The notes beneath the pieces were generated by a model, which saw only the letters and a list, made by a program, of their open reading frames with translations, had not been told where the DNA came from and did not search any database. Positions 16,964 through 24,955 of a stretch of DNA of 64,000 bases are shown one piece after another. Made by a program: the position numbers and the translations under genes. Source of the DNA: Streptomyces dioscori. GTDB taxonomy: Bacteria; Actinomycetota; Actinomycetes; Streptomycetales; Streptomycetaceae. Location: positions 186,001-250,000 of the forward strand of contig NZ_KZ679042.1 in NCBI RefSeq assembly GCF_003024195.1, written 5' to 3'. Numbering within the stretch: position 1 is the stretch's first letter; each line of letters opens with the position of its first letter.

Positions 16964-18274
16964 TCAGCCCGTTATCGAGTCCAGTTGTTCGGCGGCGGGC
17001 CGCAGCGCCCACAGGTCTCCGCCCGGCGGCTCCTCCAGCAGTGGCACGGCCCGCCTCGCCTCGCGGTCGCCGGCGTCCGCCGCCGCGTGGACGACGTCGC
17101 TCGCCGCGAACCGGCGGAATTCGAGTTCCGGGTGCGGCCAGGCGACGCGTCCCGTGGCCGCCGGAAGCAGATAGCGCACGGCCTTGAACAGGCTCTGGCC
17201 GGCCGGCCCCCGGTGGCGCCACAGGTCCACGCCGACGTGCTGCCCGATGGCGGCGAGTCTGGTGTACGCGACGAGGTCGAAGGTCGAGTAGTGCCAGCTC
17301 CTGGTCCGGGTGAGTTCCTGGGGCTGGCTTCCGTCCGCCGCGATCTGGGGGTCGATGCGTGTGACGGCCGCGTCGCGTACGGTCCGGCGGGCCAGGTCCG
17401 TCTCGCCGGTGGCGGACGCCAGACCCGCCACCAACAGGTCGTAGAACGTGCCGTGGTTGTTCGCCGCCGCCGCTTCCTGCCGGCCGAAGTCGCTGTTCGT
17501 CAGCCAGTCGAGGAAGTCGCTGTTCCACTGCCGCATGCCGACTCGGTCCGCTCTGCTCCAGGCGGGCGCGCCGGACTCAAGGATCGCGACGGCGTCGAGG
17601 ACCGCCGTGTAGGACTGCGAGAAGTCGATGATGCCGATGGCCCGGCCGTCGTACTTGCAGGGGATGAACTGGGCGTGGTCGAGATGCGGGTTCATCCGTG
17701 TGGCCGATGCCAGGAACCAGGTCCGCAGGACCTGTGCGGCCTTCTCGGCGTACTGCCGCTTTCCCGTGTAGTGCCAGGCCAGCGCGAGGTCGTACGACGA
17801 GTCGAAGACGTTCTCCAGATCCAGCCGGTCGGTGCCCGAGTCGACCTCGGGATTGCGCTCGCCGTCCCGCTGGACGTACGGGCAGCCCCAGGGGTTGTCG
17901 GCGGTCGGCGATCGGCTGGGCCACCAGTAGGGGGCCTGGCTCAGATAGTCGTGTGCATCGCCGCTGGGCGCGGGCCTCGGCTTGTCGACGACGGTCCACG
18001 GGCCCTGGTCCAGCCACTTGTCGGCTCGTCCGGTCAGATACGTGACCGCTCTGCGGAGTTGGGGGTCGCCGTGCCGGAGGCGCACCTTGGTCTGCTGGAG
18101 CCGTCCGCCGTCGAGGACGACGGTGTGGGGCCGCGCGGCACTTGAGTGATCGGTCCGTGCGTGCACAGTCCCTGTGTGCGCAGCCCCCGGGTGAGCGGAG
18201 GCTGCGGGGGCCAGCAGGCCGACGAAGAGAGCCATGGACGTCAGAACGGCGAGACGGCGAACTCGTTTACCCAT
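16964..18274 (-). CDS. Secreted alginate-lyase-family polysaccharide lyase
   Basis: Encodes 436 residues from the ATG whose complement is at 18272-18274, preceded by GAGGATCG; a longer open frame to 18427 lacks a plausible start. A signal peptide (MGKRVRRLAVLTSMALFVGLLAPAASA) precedes the enzyme. The PF05426-type alginate lyase pattern is visible: YLSQAPYWWPSRS, NVFDSSYDLALAWHYTG, GIIDFSQSYTAVLDAVAIL and the catalytic NNHGTFYDLLVAGLA block, in an alpha-toroid fold. It should cut uronic-acid polysaccharides such as alginate or glucuronan outside the cell by beta-elimination; the precise substrate cannot be read from sequence. It diverges from the DUF1996 gene, with a palindromic operator in the shared promoter region. 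Confidence 0.87.
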   Translation of the reverse strand: MGKRVRRLAVLTSMALFVGLLAPAASAHPGAAHTGTVHARTDHSSAARPHTVVLDGGRLQQTKVRLRHGDPQLRRAVTYLTGRADKWLDQGPWTVVDKPRPAPSGDAHDYLSQAPYWWPSRSPTADNPWGCPYVQRDGERNPEVDSGTDRLDLENVFDSSYDLALAWHYTGKRQYAEKAAQVLRTWFLASATRMNPHLDHAQFIPCKYDGRAIGIIDFSQSYTAVLDAVAILESGAPAWSRADRVGMRQWNSDFLDWLTNSDFGRQEAAAANNHGTFYDLLVAGLASATGETDLARRTVRDAAVTRIDPQIAADGSQPQELTRTRSWHYSTFDLVAYTRLAAIGQHVGVDLWRHRGPAGQSLFKAVRYLLPAATGRVAWPHPELEFRRFAASDVVHAAADAGDREARRAVPLLEEPPGGDLWALRPAAEQLDSITG

Positions 18275-18448
18275 CGATCCTCGTTCGTGTAGGCGAATGA
18301 AGTTCATGGATGGAGACGATGTGAGGTTAGGGGCGATGCCCGGAGTTGGCAATGGGGCTGCGCGGGCCGGTGGTTGCGGCCCCGGGAGCCCCGCGGGCGC
18401 GCGGCTGTCACGCCGGGCCGCTGCCAACTGCCCCTTCCGCCGGATCTC

Positions 18449-18477
18449 TTGACACCCCGCGCTCCCGCCTCAACACT
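18449..18477 (+). promoter_or_regulatory. Candidate promoter for the DUF1996 gene
   Basis: TTGACA at 18449-18454, a 17-bp spacer and AACACT at 18472-18477 form a plausible principal-sigma promoter reading towards the DUF1996 gene. The palindrome at 18493 begins 15 bases after the -10, an ideal place for repression. It lies in the 312-bp divergent region between 18274 and 18587; I see no clear promoter for the minus-strand lyase gene. Confidence 0.55.
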
Positions 18478-18492
18478 CCGTCACGGGAGAGT

Positions 18493-18508
18493 GGGAGAGC
18501 GCTCTCCC
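18493..18508 (+). promoter_or_regulatory. LacI-type operator GGGAGAGCGCTCTCCC
   Basis: A perfect 16-bp palindrome with the central CG typical of LacI-family sites lies between the divergent alginate-lyase-family and DUF1996 genes. The same sequence with changes only at the right edge (GGGAGAGCGCTCTATC) occurs at 21592-21607 in front of the LacI gene at 21640. The shared site indicates that this regulator controls itself and the divergent pair. Binding has not been shown. Confidence 0.75.
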
Positions 18509-18586
18509 GACGATCTCCCGGTCGAGCGTCCCGCGCCACGGGCCGCCCCGCACAGTTCCCCCCATCGACGTCCTCAGGAGGTCTCC

Positions 18587-19699
18587 ATGCCACGGAGATC
18601 GCAGCTCGTCTCAGGAAGCCTGATCGCCGGCGCCCTACTGCTGACCTCGCTCGGTCTGGGCGGTGTCGCCGCCACCGCCGGCACTCCCCCACCGCCGGGC
18701 GGCGCGACAGCGGCGTCCAGCACGCACCGAGCAGGCCACATGGGCACCATGGGCCACACCATGGCGGCGTCGACCGCCGCCTCCCCGGAAGACCCCGACG
18801 GCGACGGTTACATCCCGGCGAACCCGCCGGTGACCGGCGTCTCGCCGTCCACGAAGGAGCCGCCCCACCGCTACTTCCACGAGTTCCAGGCCAACTGCTC
18901 GGTGAGCCACACCAAGCCGGACGACCCGATCGTGTATCCGCAGCAGCCGGGCAAGTCCCACGACCACACCTTCATGGGCAACCGGTCGACGAACGCGAAC
19001 AGCACGACGTCCTCGCTCGACGGGGCCACCACCACCTGCAACGCGCCCGGCGACCGGTCCGGCTACTGGATGCCGACCCTCTTCAAGGGCGACCAGCCGG
19101 TGTTGCCCGTCGGCCCGCAGGTCATCTACTACAAGGCGGGCGTCACCGACTACACCAGCGTGCGCCCCTTCCCCAAGGGCCTGCGGTTCCTCGTCGGCAG
19201 CCCTACCCAGAGCCGGGAGGAGTTCCGCGGGCACCGCGGCTTCGTCGAGGGCTGGGAGTGCGGCGACAGCTTCTTCAACGTCGACTTCCCGACCAACTGC
19301 CCCAGCCGTCCGGACGTCAAGCTCAACATCCGTTTCCAGGCGCCCAGTTGCTGGGACGGCCGGTATCTGGACACACCGGACCACAAGAGTCACATGGCCT
19401 ACCCCGTGGTCAACCCCGGCACGAACAACAACATCTGCCCCACGAGCCATCCGGTCGCCCTGCCGATGGTCGAGTTCAAGATGGCCTGGCCCGTCAACGG
19501 CGATCTCTCCCAGGTGAAGCTGGCCAGCGGACCTAGCTGGTCGTTCCACTACGACTTCTTCAACGCCTGGGACGCGCCGACCCTGAACGCGCTGGTCGGC
19601 CACTGCCTCGTCGGTGGTCTGCAGTGCGACGCGCGCGGCTACGACCAGACGCACCCCGAGGCCGGAGCGGCGCTCGACGAGAACTACGAACTGCCCTGA
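18587..19699 (+). CDS. Secreted DUF1996 domain-containing protein
   Basis: Encodes 370 residues from the ATG at 18587, five bases after AGGAGGT; a longer frame from 18374 runs through the promoter and operator and is rejected. A signal peptide covers roughly residues 1-32 (LIAGALLLTSLGLGGVAATAG). A His/Met-rich linker (HRAGHMGTMGHTMAAS) precedes the DUF1996 domain with its hallmark start FHEFQANCSVSHTKPDDPIVYP and GKSHDHTFMGNRSTNANST. Several cysteines and His residues (NCSVSH, SHDHTF, NCPS, GHCLVGG) suggest disulfides or metal binding. Function is unknown for the family, which is common in fungi and actinomycetes. Co-location with polysaccharide enzymes and a shared operator suggest a role on an extracellular polysaccharide. 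Confidence 0.88.
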   Translation: MPRRSQLVSGSLIAGALLLTSLGLGGVAATAGTPPPPGGATAASSTHRAGHMGTMGHTMAASTAASPEDPDGDGYIPANPPVTGVSPSTKEPPHRYFHEFQANCSVSHTKPDDPIVYPQQPGKSHDHTFMGNRSTNANSTTSSLDGATTTCNAPGDRSGYWMPTLFKGDQPVLPVGPQVIYYKAGVTDYTSVRPFPKGLRFLVGSPTQSREEFRGHRGFVEGWECGDSFFNVDFPTNCPSRPDVKLNIRFQAPSCWDGRYLDTPDHKSHMAYPVVNPGTNNNICPTSHPVALPMVEFKMAWPVNGDLSQVKLASGPSWSFHYDFFNAWDAPTLNALVGHCLVGGLQCDARGYDQTHPEAGAALDENYELP

Positions 19700-19791
19700 G
19701 CGAGCCGCGCCCTGTCTCGTACCGGGCGGCCGGGCCGGACCACCCCGCCACGGTCCGGCCGCCCCCTCCACCCCCACACCGGAGACCGCAT

Positions 19792-21540
19792 ATGAGCCCC
19801 ACTCCCACCCGCACGCGCCGGATCGCGGCGCCTCTCACCGCAGGGCTGCTGGCCGCCGCAGCCCTCTCCCTGCCCGCGCAGCAGGCGCACGCCGCCGGCA
19901 GCGTCGTCAGGGTGACCGGCTCCCAGGGCAACTGGCAGCTGACCGTGGACGGCAGCCCGTACCAGGTCAAGGGCCTGACCTGGGGTCCGGCCGTGGCCGA
20001 CGCCGGCCGGTACATGCCGGACGTCAGATCCATGGGCGTGAACACCGTCCGCACCTGGGGCACCGACGCCTCCAGCAAGGCCCTGTTCGACTCCGCGGCG
20101 GCGAACGGCATCAAGGTCGTCGCCGGGTTCTGGCTGCAGCCCGGCGGCGGTCCGGGCAGCGGCGGCTGTGTGAACTACCTGACGGACACCGCGTACAAGA
20201 ACCAGATGCTCGACGAGTTCCCCAGGTGGGTCCAGGAGTACAAGGACCATCCCGGTGTGCTGATGTGGAATGTCGGGAACGAGTCGGTGCTCGGCCTGCA
20301 GAACTGCTACAGCGGTGACGAGCTCGAACGCCAACGCAACGCCTACACCACCTTCGTCAACGACATCACCAGGAAGATCCACGGGATCGACCCGAACCAC
20401 CCGGTCACCTCCACCGACGCATGGGTCGGCGCCTGGCCCTACTACAAGCGCAACGCGCCCGACCTCGACCTGTACGCGGTCAACGCCTACAACGCGGTGT
20501 GCGACATCAAGTCGGCCTGGGAGCAGGGCGGTTACACCAAGCCGTACATCGTCACCGAGAGCGGTCCTGCGGGCGAGTGGGAGGTGCCCGACGACGCCAA
20601 CGGGGTCCCCCAGGAGCCCACCGACCAGGCCAAGGCTGCCGGATACACCAAGGCGTGGGGGTGCGTCACCGGCCATCGGGGGGTCGCGCTCGGCGCCACG
20701 ATGTTCCACTACGGCACCGAGTACGACTTCGGCGGGATCTGGTTCAACCTGCTGCCCGCAGGACAGAAACGGCTGTCGTACTACGCGGTGAAGCGCGCGT
20801 ACGGAGCCGACACCTCGCGCGACAACACTCCCCCGGTCGTCTCCAGCCTGTCCGTCGAGGGTGACGCGGGCAAGGTGCAGGCCGGGCGTGACCTGACCCT
20901 GGCGGTCGGCGCGAGCGACCCCGACGGGGACGCGATCTCGTACGAGGTCCTGGACAACAGCAAGTACGTCGACGGGGGCGGGCAGCTCACCCCGCGGCCG
21001 CACACCGATCTCGGCGGGGGCCGGCTCAGGGTCACCGCGCCCGACCGGCCCGGGGTCTGGAAGATCTATGTCAAGGCCACGGACGGCAGGGGCAACGTCG
21101 GCGTCGAGACGCGCTCGATCCGTGTGGTGCCGCCGGTGGCCGACGGCACCAACCTCGCGCTGAACAAGCCTGCGACCGCCTCCTCATACCAGACGGGCGG
21201 CGGCGACTGCCCCTGCACCGCCGCGGGCGCCGTGGACGGGAAGAACGACACGCGCTGGGCCAGTGACTGGAGCGACCCGCAGTGGCTGCGGGTCGATCTC
21301 GGCACGCGGAGCACGTTCAGGCACGTGCAGCTGGTCTGGGAGACCTCGTACGCCAGGGCGTACACGATCCAGACGTCCGACGACGGTCAGAGCTGGCGGA
21401 CCGTGCGCGAGGTGACCGACGGCAACGGCGGGGTCGACGACTTCGACGTGTCGGGCACCGGCCGCTACGTGCGCGTCAACGGCACCGCGCGCGGCACCGG
21501 TTGGGGCTACTCCCTCTATGAGTTCGGCGTCTACGGCTGA
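19792..21540 (+). CDS. Secreted clan GH-A glycoside hydrolase with C-terminal discoidin (F5/8 type C, CBM32-like) domain
   Basis: Encodes 582 residues from the ATG at 19792 (GGAG upstream). A signal peptide spans residues 1-35 (cleavage after AHA). A TIM barrel follows (about 38-335) with the acid/base Glu164 in WNVGNES and probable nucleophile Glu256 in VTESGP, the two-glutamate arrangement of clan GH-A (GH2/GH5-like). Residues about 340-440 look like an Ig/cadherin-type domain (NTPPVVSSLSVEGD...). Residues about 445-582 are a discoidin domain (NLALNKPATASSYQ, DGKNDTRWAS, WLRVDLG), which binds galactose- or uronate-containing glycans in many enzymes. It is 92 bases after the DUF1996 gene in the same direction and may be co-transcribed. 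Confidence 0.87.
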   Translation: MSPTPTRTRRIAAPLTAGLLAAAALSLPAQQAHAAGSVVRVTGSQGNWQLTVDGSPYQVKGLTWGPAVADAGRYMPDVRSMGVNTVRTWGTDASSKALFDSAAANGIKVVAGFWLQPGGGPGSGGCVNYLTDTAYKNQMLDEFPRWVQEYKDHPGVLMWNVGNESVLGLQNCYSGDELERQRNAYTTFVNDITRKIHGIDPNHPVTSTDAWVGAWPYYKRNAPDLDLYAVNAYNAVCDIKSAWEQGGYTKPYIVTESGPAGEWEVPDDANGVPQEPTDQAKAAGYTKAWGCVTGHRGVALGATMFHYGTEYDFGGIWFNLLPAGQKRLSYYAVKRAYGADTSRDNTPPVVSSLSVEGDAGKVQAGRDLTLAVGASDPDGDAISYEVLDNSKYVDGGGQLTPRPHTDLGGGRLRVTAPDRPGVWKIYVKATDGRGNVGVETRSIRVVPPVADGTNLALNKPATASSYQTGGGDCPCTAAGAVDGKNDTRWASDWSDPQWLRVDLGTRSTFRHVQLVWETSYARAYTIQTSDDGQSWRTVREVTDGNGGVDDFDVSGTGRYVRVNGTARGTGWGYSLYEFGVYG

Positions 21541-21591
21541 GCTGCGGGGTGACCGGCGCCGTAGGTCGGTCCGCACCCCGGGAGCATCCTC

Positions 21592-21607
21592 GGGAGAGCG
21601 CTCTATC
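21592..21607 (+). promoter_or_regulatory. LacI-type operator GGGAGAGCGCTCTATC
   Basis: Matches the perfect palindrome at 18493-18508 in its first 13 bases and in the final C. It lies 32 bases upstream of the ATG of the LacI regulator gene at 21640, where it would serve autoregulation. Confidence 0.68.
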
Positions 21608-21639
21608 CGGTTCACGACGGGTGCCGTTAGGGTGCGGGC

Positions 21640-22680
21640 ATGAGCAGACAGGCCCCGACCCTGGAGGATGTGGCGCGGGAGGCAGGCGTCTCCCGCGCCA
21701 CCGTCTCCCGCGTCGTCAACGGCGTCCGCAACGTCGACCCCGCCATCCAGGAATCGGTCCGCCAGGCCATCAGCAGGACGGGTTACGCGCCCAACCAGGC
21801 GGCCAGATCACTGGTGACCCGGCGTACCGAGACCGTGGCGCTCGTGGTGTCCGGCGCGGGTGACGTCTCCGAGGAGGAGCAGAACGCCTTCGCCGCACGG
21901 GTGGTGACGGATCCGTTCTTCGGCCGGGTGGTGAGCGGGGTCGTGGGCCAGCTGCGTCCGCGCTCGATGCATCCGGTGCTCATGTTCGCCGAGACCGACG
22001 AGGCACGGCAGGACGTCGTGACGTATCTGCGGCAGGGCAGCGCGGACGGGGCCCTCGTCGTCTCGACGCACGCGGACGATCCGCTGCCCGCGCTGCTGGC
22101 CGGGGCGGGGCTGCCCGCCGTGCTGTTCGCCCGGCCCTCCCGGCCCGTCGCGCTCAGCTATGTCGACCTCGCCCACCGGGACGGCGGACGGCTGGCCGCC
22201 GAGCATCTGCTGGGTCGCGGCTGCCGACGCGTCGTCACCGTGTCCGGCCCGCTGGACGTGTCAGCGAGCCAGGAACGGCTGGCCGGGTTCCGCGACACGA
22301 TGGCCCGCCATGGTCACGCGTACGTCCCGCTCGCCCAGGGCGGCTTCACCGTCGACAGCGGCATGGCGGCCATGACCGAACTGCTCGCCGAACACCCGGA
22401 CGTGGACGGGGTGTTCGCCGCCAACGACCTGATGGCTCAGGGCATCTGCCAGGTGCTGCGGGAGCGGGGGCGGCGGGTGCCGCACGATGTCGCGGTCGTC
22501 GGGTTCGACGATTCGAGCGTGGCGGTCACCTGCCGGCCACCGCTGACCACCGTCCGCCAGCCGGTCGAGGACATGGCGGCGGCGATGGCCCGCCTGCTCG
22601 CCGAACACATCGGGGGCGTACGCACCGAGCCGACGTCGATCATCTTCGACCCCGAGCTGGTGGTACGGGAATCGGCGTAG
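21640..22680 (+). CDS. LacI-family transcriptional regulator of the secreted polysaccharide gene set
   Basis: Encodes 346 residues. The helix-turn-helix is PTLEDVAREAGVSRATVSRVV (residues 5-25), followed by the hinge region with ARSLVTRRTETVALVV and a ligand-binding domain with canonical signatures (DGVFAANDLMAQGICQVLRERGRRVP and VAVVGFDDSSVA). An insertion EEEQNAFAARVVTDPFFGRVV is as in other regulators that keep the FFGRV helix. The operator at 21592 and its twin at 18493 point to control of itself and of the lyase/DUF1996 divergent genes. It may also cover the GH16-like gene that follows, although no copy of the operator is seen in front of that gene. Confidence 0.93.
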   Translation: MSRQAPTLEDVAREAGVSRATVSRVVNGVRNVDPAIQESVRQAISRTGYAPNQAARSLVTRRTETVALVVSGAGDVSEEEQNAFAARVVTDPFFGRVVSGVVGQLRPRSMHPVLMFAETDEARQDVVTYLRQGSADGALVVSTHADDPLPALLAGAGLPAVLFARPSRPVALSYVDLAHRDGGRLAAEHLLGRGCRRVVTVSGPLDVSASQERLAGFRDTMARHGHAYVPLAQGGFTVDSGMAAMTELLAEHPDVDGVFAANDLMAQGICQVLRERGRRVPHDVAVVGFDDSSVAVTCRPPLTTVRQPVEDMAAAMARLLAEHIGGVRTEPTSIIFDPELVVRESA

Positions 22681-22798
22681 GGCCGGTAGGGCTGTGGCGC
22701 CGGGCGGGGTCAGCGGCGAGGATGTTTTTCCGGCAGCCGGCCTTTGGTGGCCGGCCTGTGGCGTCGGCAGTCGGCAGTTGCGACCCGAGGAGTCCGTG

Positions 22799-23707
22799 AT
22801 GGGTTCACACGCGGCCCCGCACCATCTGAGGCCTCCCTTCCTGCTGGTGTCCGTGACGGTCGTACTCGTGGCCGCGTTCCTGTGGCTCCCCCGCGCCGAC
22901 GGCGCGCCCGCGAGGACCGACGCCTGCGGTTCGACGGCCGTACGTCTGCCCCGCGGTGACTGTGGCCCCTTCTGGCAGGTCCTCGCGGAGGACTTCAACG
23001 GCGACCTTGTACCGCTCGGTTCGTTCAGCGACTGCGATCACCACGCCGACACCTCAGGCGCCTACTTCGGAGGGCTGCGCGGCACGTTCCGCGACAACTG
23101 GTGGGCCTATCCGACCGGTTGGCCCGACACGGCCAGGAGCCGGGGCCGCGAGGTGGTGGGCGTGTACCACCCGGAGGACACCGTGAGCGTGGGTCCCGCG
23201 CCGGACGGCGACGGACGGATGTTCATCCGGATGTGGCGTCCGGCCGACGGCGGTCCCGTGCACTCCGCGGCAGTGGTGCCGCGTGCGGTCATGGACATGA
23301 CCTACGGGAAGTACTCGGCACGTATCAAGGTGACGAAGGCGGCGCCCGGGTACAAGTCCGCCTGGCTGCACTACGGCGGCGGCTGCGAGATGGACCACCC
23401 CGAAGGCGAGTGGACCGGTCCGCTCTCGTCCTTCCACCACCCCTGCGGGGGCGGTGAGCAGGGCTACTTCCCGGGCAGTGACGACTGGACCGACTGGCAC
23501 ACGGTGTCCACGGAATGGACTCCCGGCCATGTCCGGTTCTTCGTCGACGGCCGCGAGACGGGCCACGACACCCGAGGCGTGCCGGACGGTCCGCTGTCCT
23601 GGGTGATGCAGAACGAGAGCGCCCTGGAAGGGCCCGGGGCGGCGCCCGGCAGCAGCGCGCAGATCGACATCACGTGGGTGGCGGCGTACGCGTACGGGTG
23701 GAAGTGA
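22799..23707 (+). CDS. Secreted GH16-like glycoside hydrolase (jelly-roll)
   Basis: Encodes 302 residues from the ATG at 22799, with GAGGAG six bases upstream; an in-frame GTG directly before it is possible. A hydrophobic signal/anchor (PPFLLVSVTVVLVAAFLWL, about residues 14-32) ends near ADG|AP. The GH16 catalytic signature ExDxxE is present as EMDHPE (Glu197, Asp199, Glu202), which in this family provides nucleophile, assisting Asp and acid/base. Other beta-jelly-roll motifs follow: WHTVSTEWTPGHVRFFVDG and PLSWVMQNES. GH16 enzymes cut beta-1,3/1,4-glucans, carrageenan, agar or similar. It lies 118 bases after the LacI gene and probably acts outside the cell on the same polymer set. Confidence 0.82.
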   Translation: MGSHAAPHHLRPPFLLVSVTVVLVAAFLWLPRADGAPARTDACGSTAVRLPRGDCGPFWQVLAEDFNGDLVPLGSFSDCDHHADTSGAYFGGLRGTFRDNWWAYPTGWPDTARSRGREVVGVYHPEDTVSVGPAPDGDGRMFIRMWRPADGGPVHSAAVVPRAVMDMTYGKYSARIKVTKAAPGYKSAWLHYGGGCEMDHPEGEWTGPLSSFHHPCGGGEQGYFPGSDDWTDWHTVSTEWTPGHVRFFVDGRETGHDTRGVPDGPLSWVMQNESALEGPGAAPGSSAQIDITWVAAYAYGWK

Positions 23708-23753
23708 TGTGCGGCCCGCACCTGAGCAGCGAAGCGCGCAGGATGTTACTTGC

Positions 23754-24953
23754 TCAGTCGAACCGCAGGATGCGTGGGGCGAAGGTGCCCTCGGGGCCGT
23801 CCGCGCGGCCGACCGACCACACGGTCTCCGTGCCCGGCACGGTCGTCGCCCGGAGCGTCCAGGATTCGCCCTCTCCGGCCACCGCAGGTTCGCCGTACCC
23901 GGTGAACGACTGGCCGTTCCAGGCGAGGAAGTCCGGCCCGGGGACGAGCGGCGGGGTACTGCCCGGCGGGCCCCACTTCTGCGAGCGGGCCACCGAGACC
24001 CAGCCCAGCGAGCCGGACGCGGTGGCCGCCAGTGACTCGACGGAGCCGAAGTCGGTGGGCACGGACACCGTGTTCCACGTCTGTCCGTCGAAGCGGACGA
24101 GCAGGGGCGGAATCGGCCGGCCCGGCGGACCGCCGACGAATCCGGCCGTGCCACCCGCCCACACCTCCGTCGGCGAGACCGCGAGCACACTGCCGACCGC
24201 CGACCGCGGGAAGCCGTCCACGACCGTCTGCTGCCATGCCTGACCGTCCCAGTGCGACACGGTCGCGCCCGGGACGCCCGCGCCCGCGGCCCAGACGTCG
24301 TCCGCCGCCAGGATGTGCAGGCCGTACACGGACCCGGGCGGCACCGGCACGTCCTGCCAGCCGCTCCCGTCCCGGCGCAGCAGTGCCTGCGCGCCGCCCC
24401 GCGAACCGATCAGCCAGGTCTCGCCCCCGCCGGCGACGGCCTTGGTCGGCACGACCCCGCTCGGCAGCCTGCTCTCGTTCCAGGCCTTGCCGTCGTACCG
24501 GAGCAGACGGGCGCCGCCCGCCGAGTCGCGGCCCACCGCCCACACCGCGTGGGGAGAGGTGCCGGCGACGGACAGCAGCTCTCCCTGCCAGCGGATCCCG
24601 GGCAGGTCCTGGCGCTGCCAGGCGGTTCCGTCCCAGCGCAGCATCAGCGGGAAGCCCGGCGCCTCACGGCCGACGGCGTCCGCGCCCACGGCCCACGCCC
24701 GGTCCGGCCCGAACGCCACGGCCTCGTTCAGTGCGGCCTGCGGGCGGACCTCCGCCGGGACCGGAACGTGCTCCCAGGACCGCGGGTCCGCGGCGGCCGA
24801 CGCCATGCCTGTCATGTCTGTCATGCCGGCCACGACGGTCATGGTGACGGCGAGGACGGCGACAAGAAGTCTGTGTGCCCTGAGAAGTCTGCGGGGCACG
24901 GGAAGTCTGTGGGTCGCGGAAAATCTGTGGCGCACGGGAAGTCTGTGGGTCAT
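23754..24953 (-). CDS. Secreted beta-propeller-like repeat protein (paralog 1)
   Basis: Encodes 399 residues from the ATG complementary to 24951-24953, two bases after the stop of the upstream paralog. The protein consists of repeating blades of the type WAVG...LLRWDGTAW (MLRWDGTAWQRQ, LLRYDGKAWNES, LLRRDGSGWQDV, VSHWDGQAWQQT, LVRFDGQTWNTV), a beta-propeller of about six or seven blades. A signal peptide is present but its n-region is abnormally long: residues 2-31 are five 6-residue repeats (THRLPV, RHRFSA, THRLPV, PRRLLR, AHRLLV). No catalytic motif is visible. Secreted binding or adhesion is plausible; the function is unknown. It probably arose by tandem duplication with the next gene. Confidence 0.78.
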   Translation of the reverse strand: MTHRLPVRHRFSATHRLPVPRRLLRAHRLLVAVLAVTMTVVAGMTDMTGMASAAADPRSWEHVPVPAEVRPQAALNEAVAFGPDRAWAVGADAVGREAPGFPLMLRWDGTAWQRQDLPGIRWQGELLSVAGTSPHAVWAVGRDSAGGARLLRYDGKAWNESRLPSGVVPTKAVAGGGETWLIGSRGGAQALLRRDGSGWQDVPVPPGSVYGLHILAADDVWAAGAGVPGATVSHWDGQAWQQTVVDGFPRSAVGSVLAVSPTEVWAGGTAGFVGGPPGRPIPPLLVRFDGQTWNTVSVPTDFGSVESLAATASGSLGWVSVARSQKWGPPGSTPPLVPGPDFLAWNGQSFTGYGEPAVAGEGESWTLRATTVPGTETVWSVGRADGPEGTFAPRILRFD

Positions 24954-24955
24954 GG

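Noticed and set aside
18374..18586. N-terminal extension of the DUF1996 gene
   Set aside because: It would run through the promoter and operator; AGGAGGT before the ATG at 18587 fixes the start.
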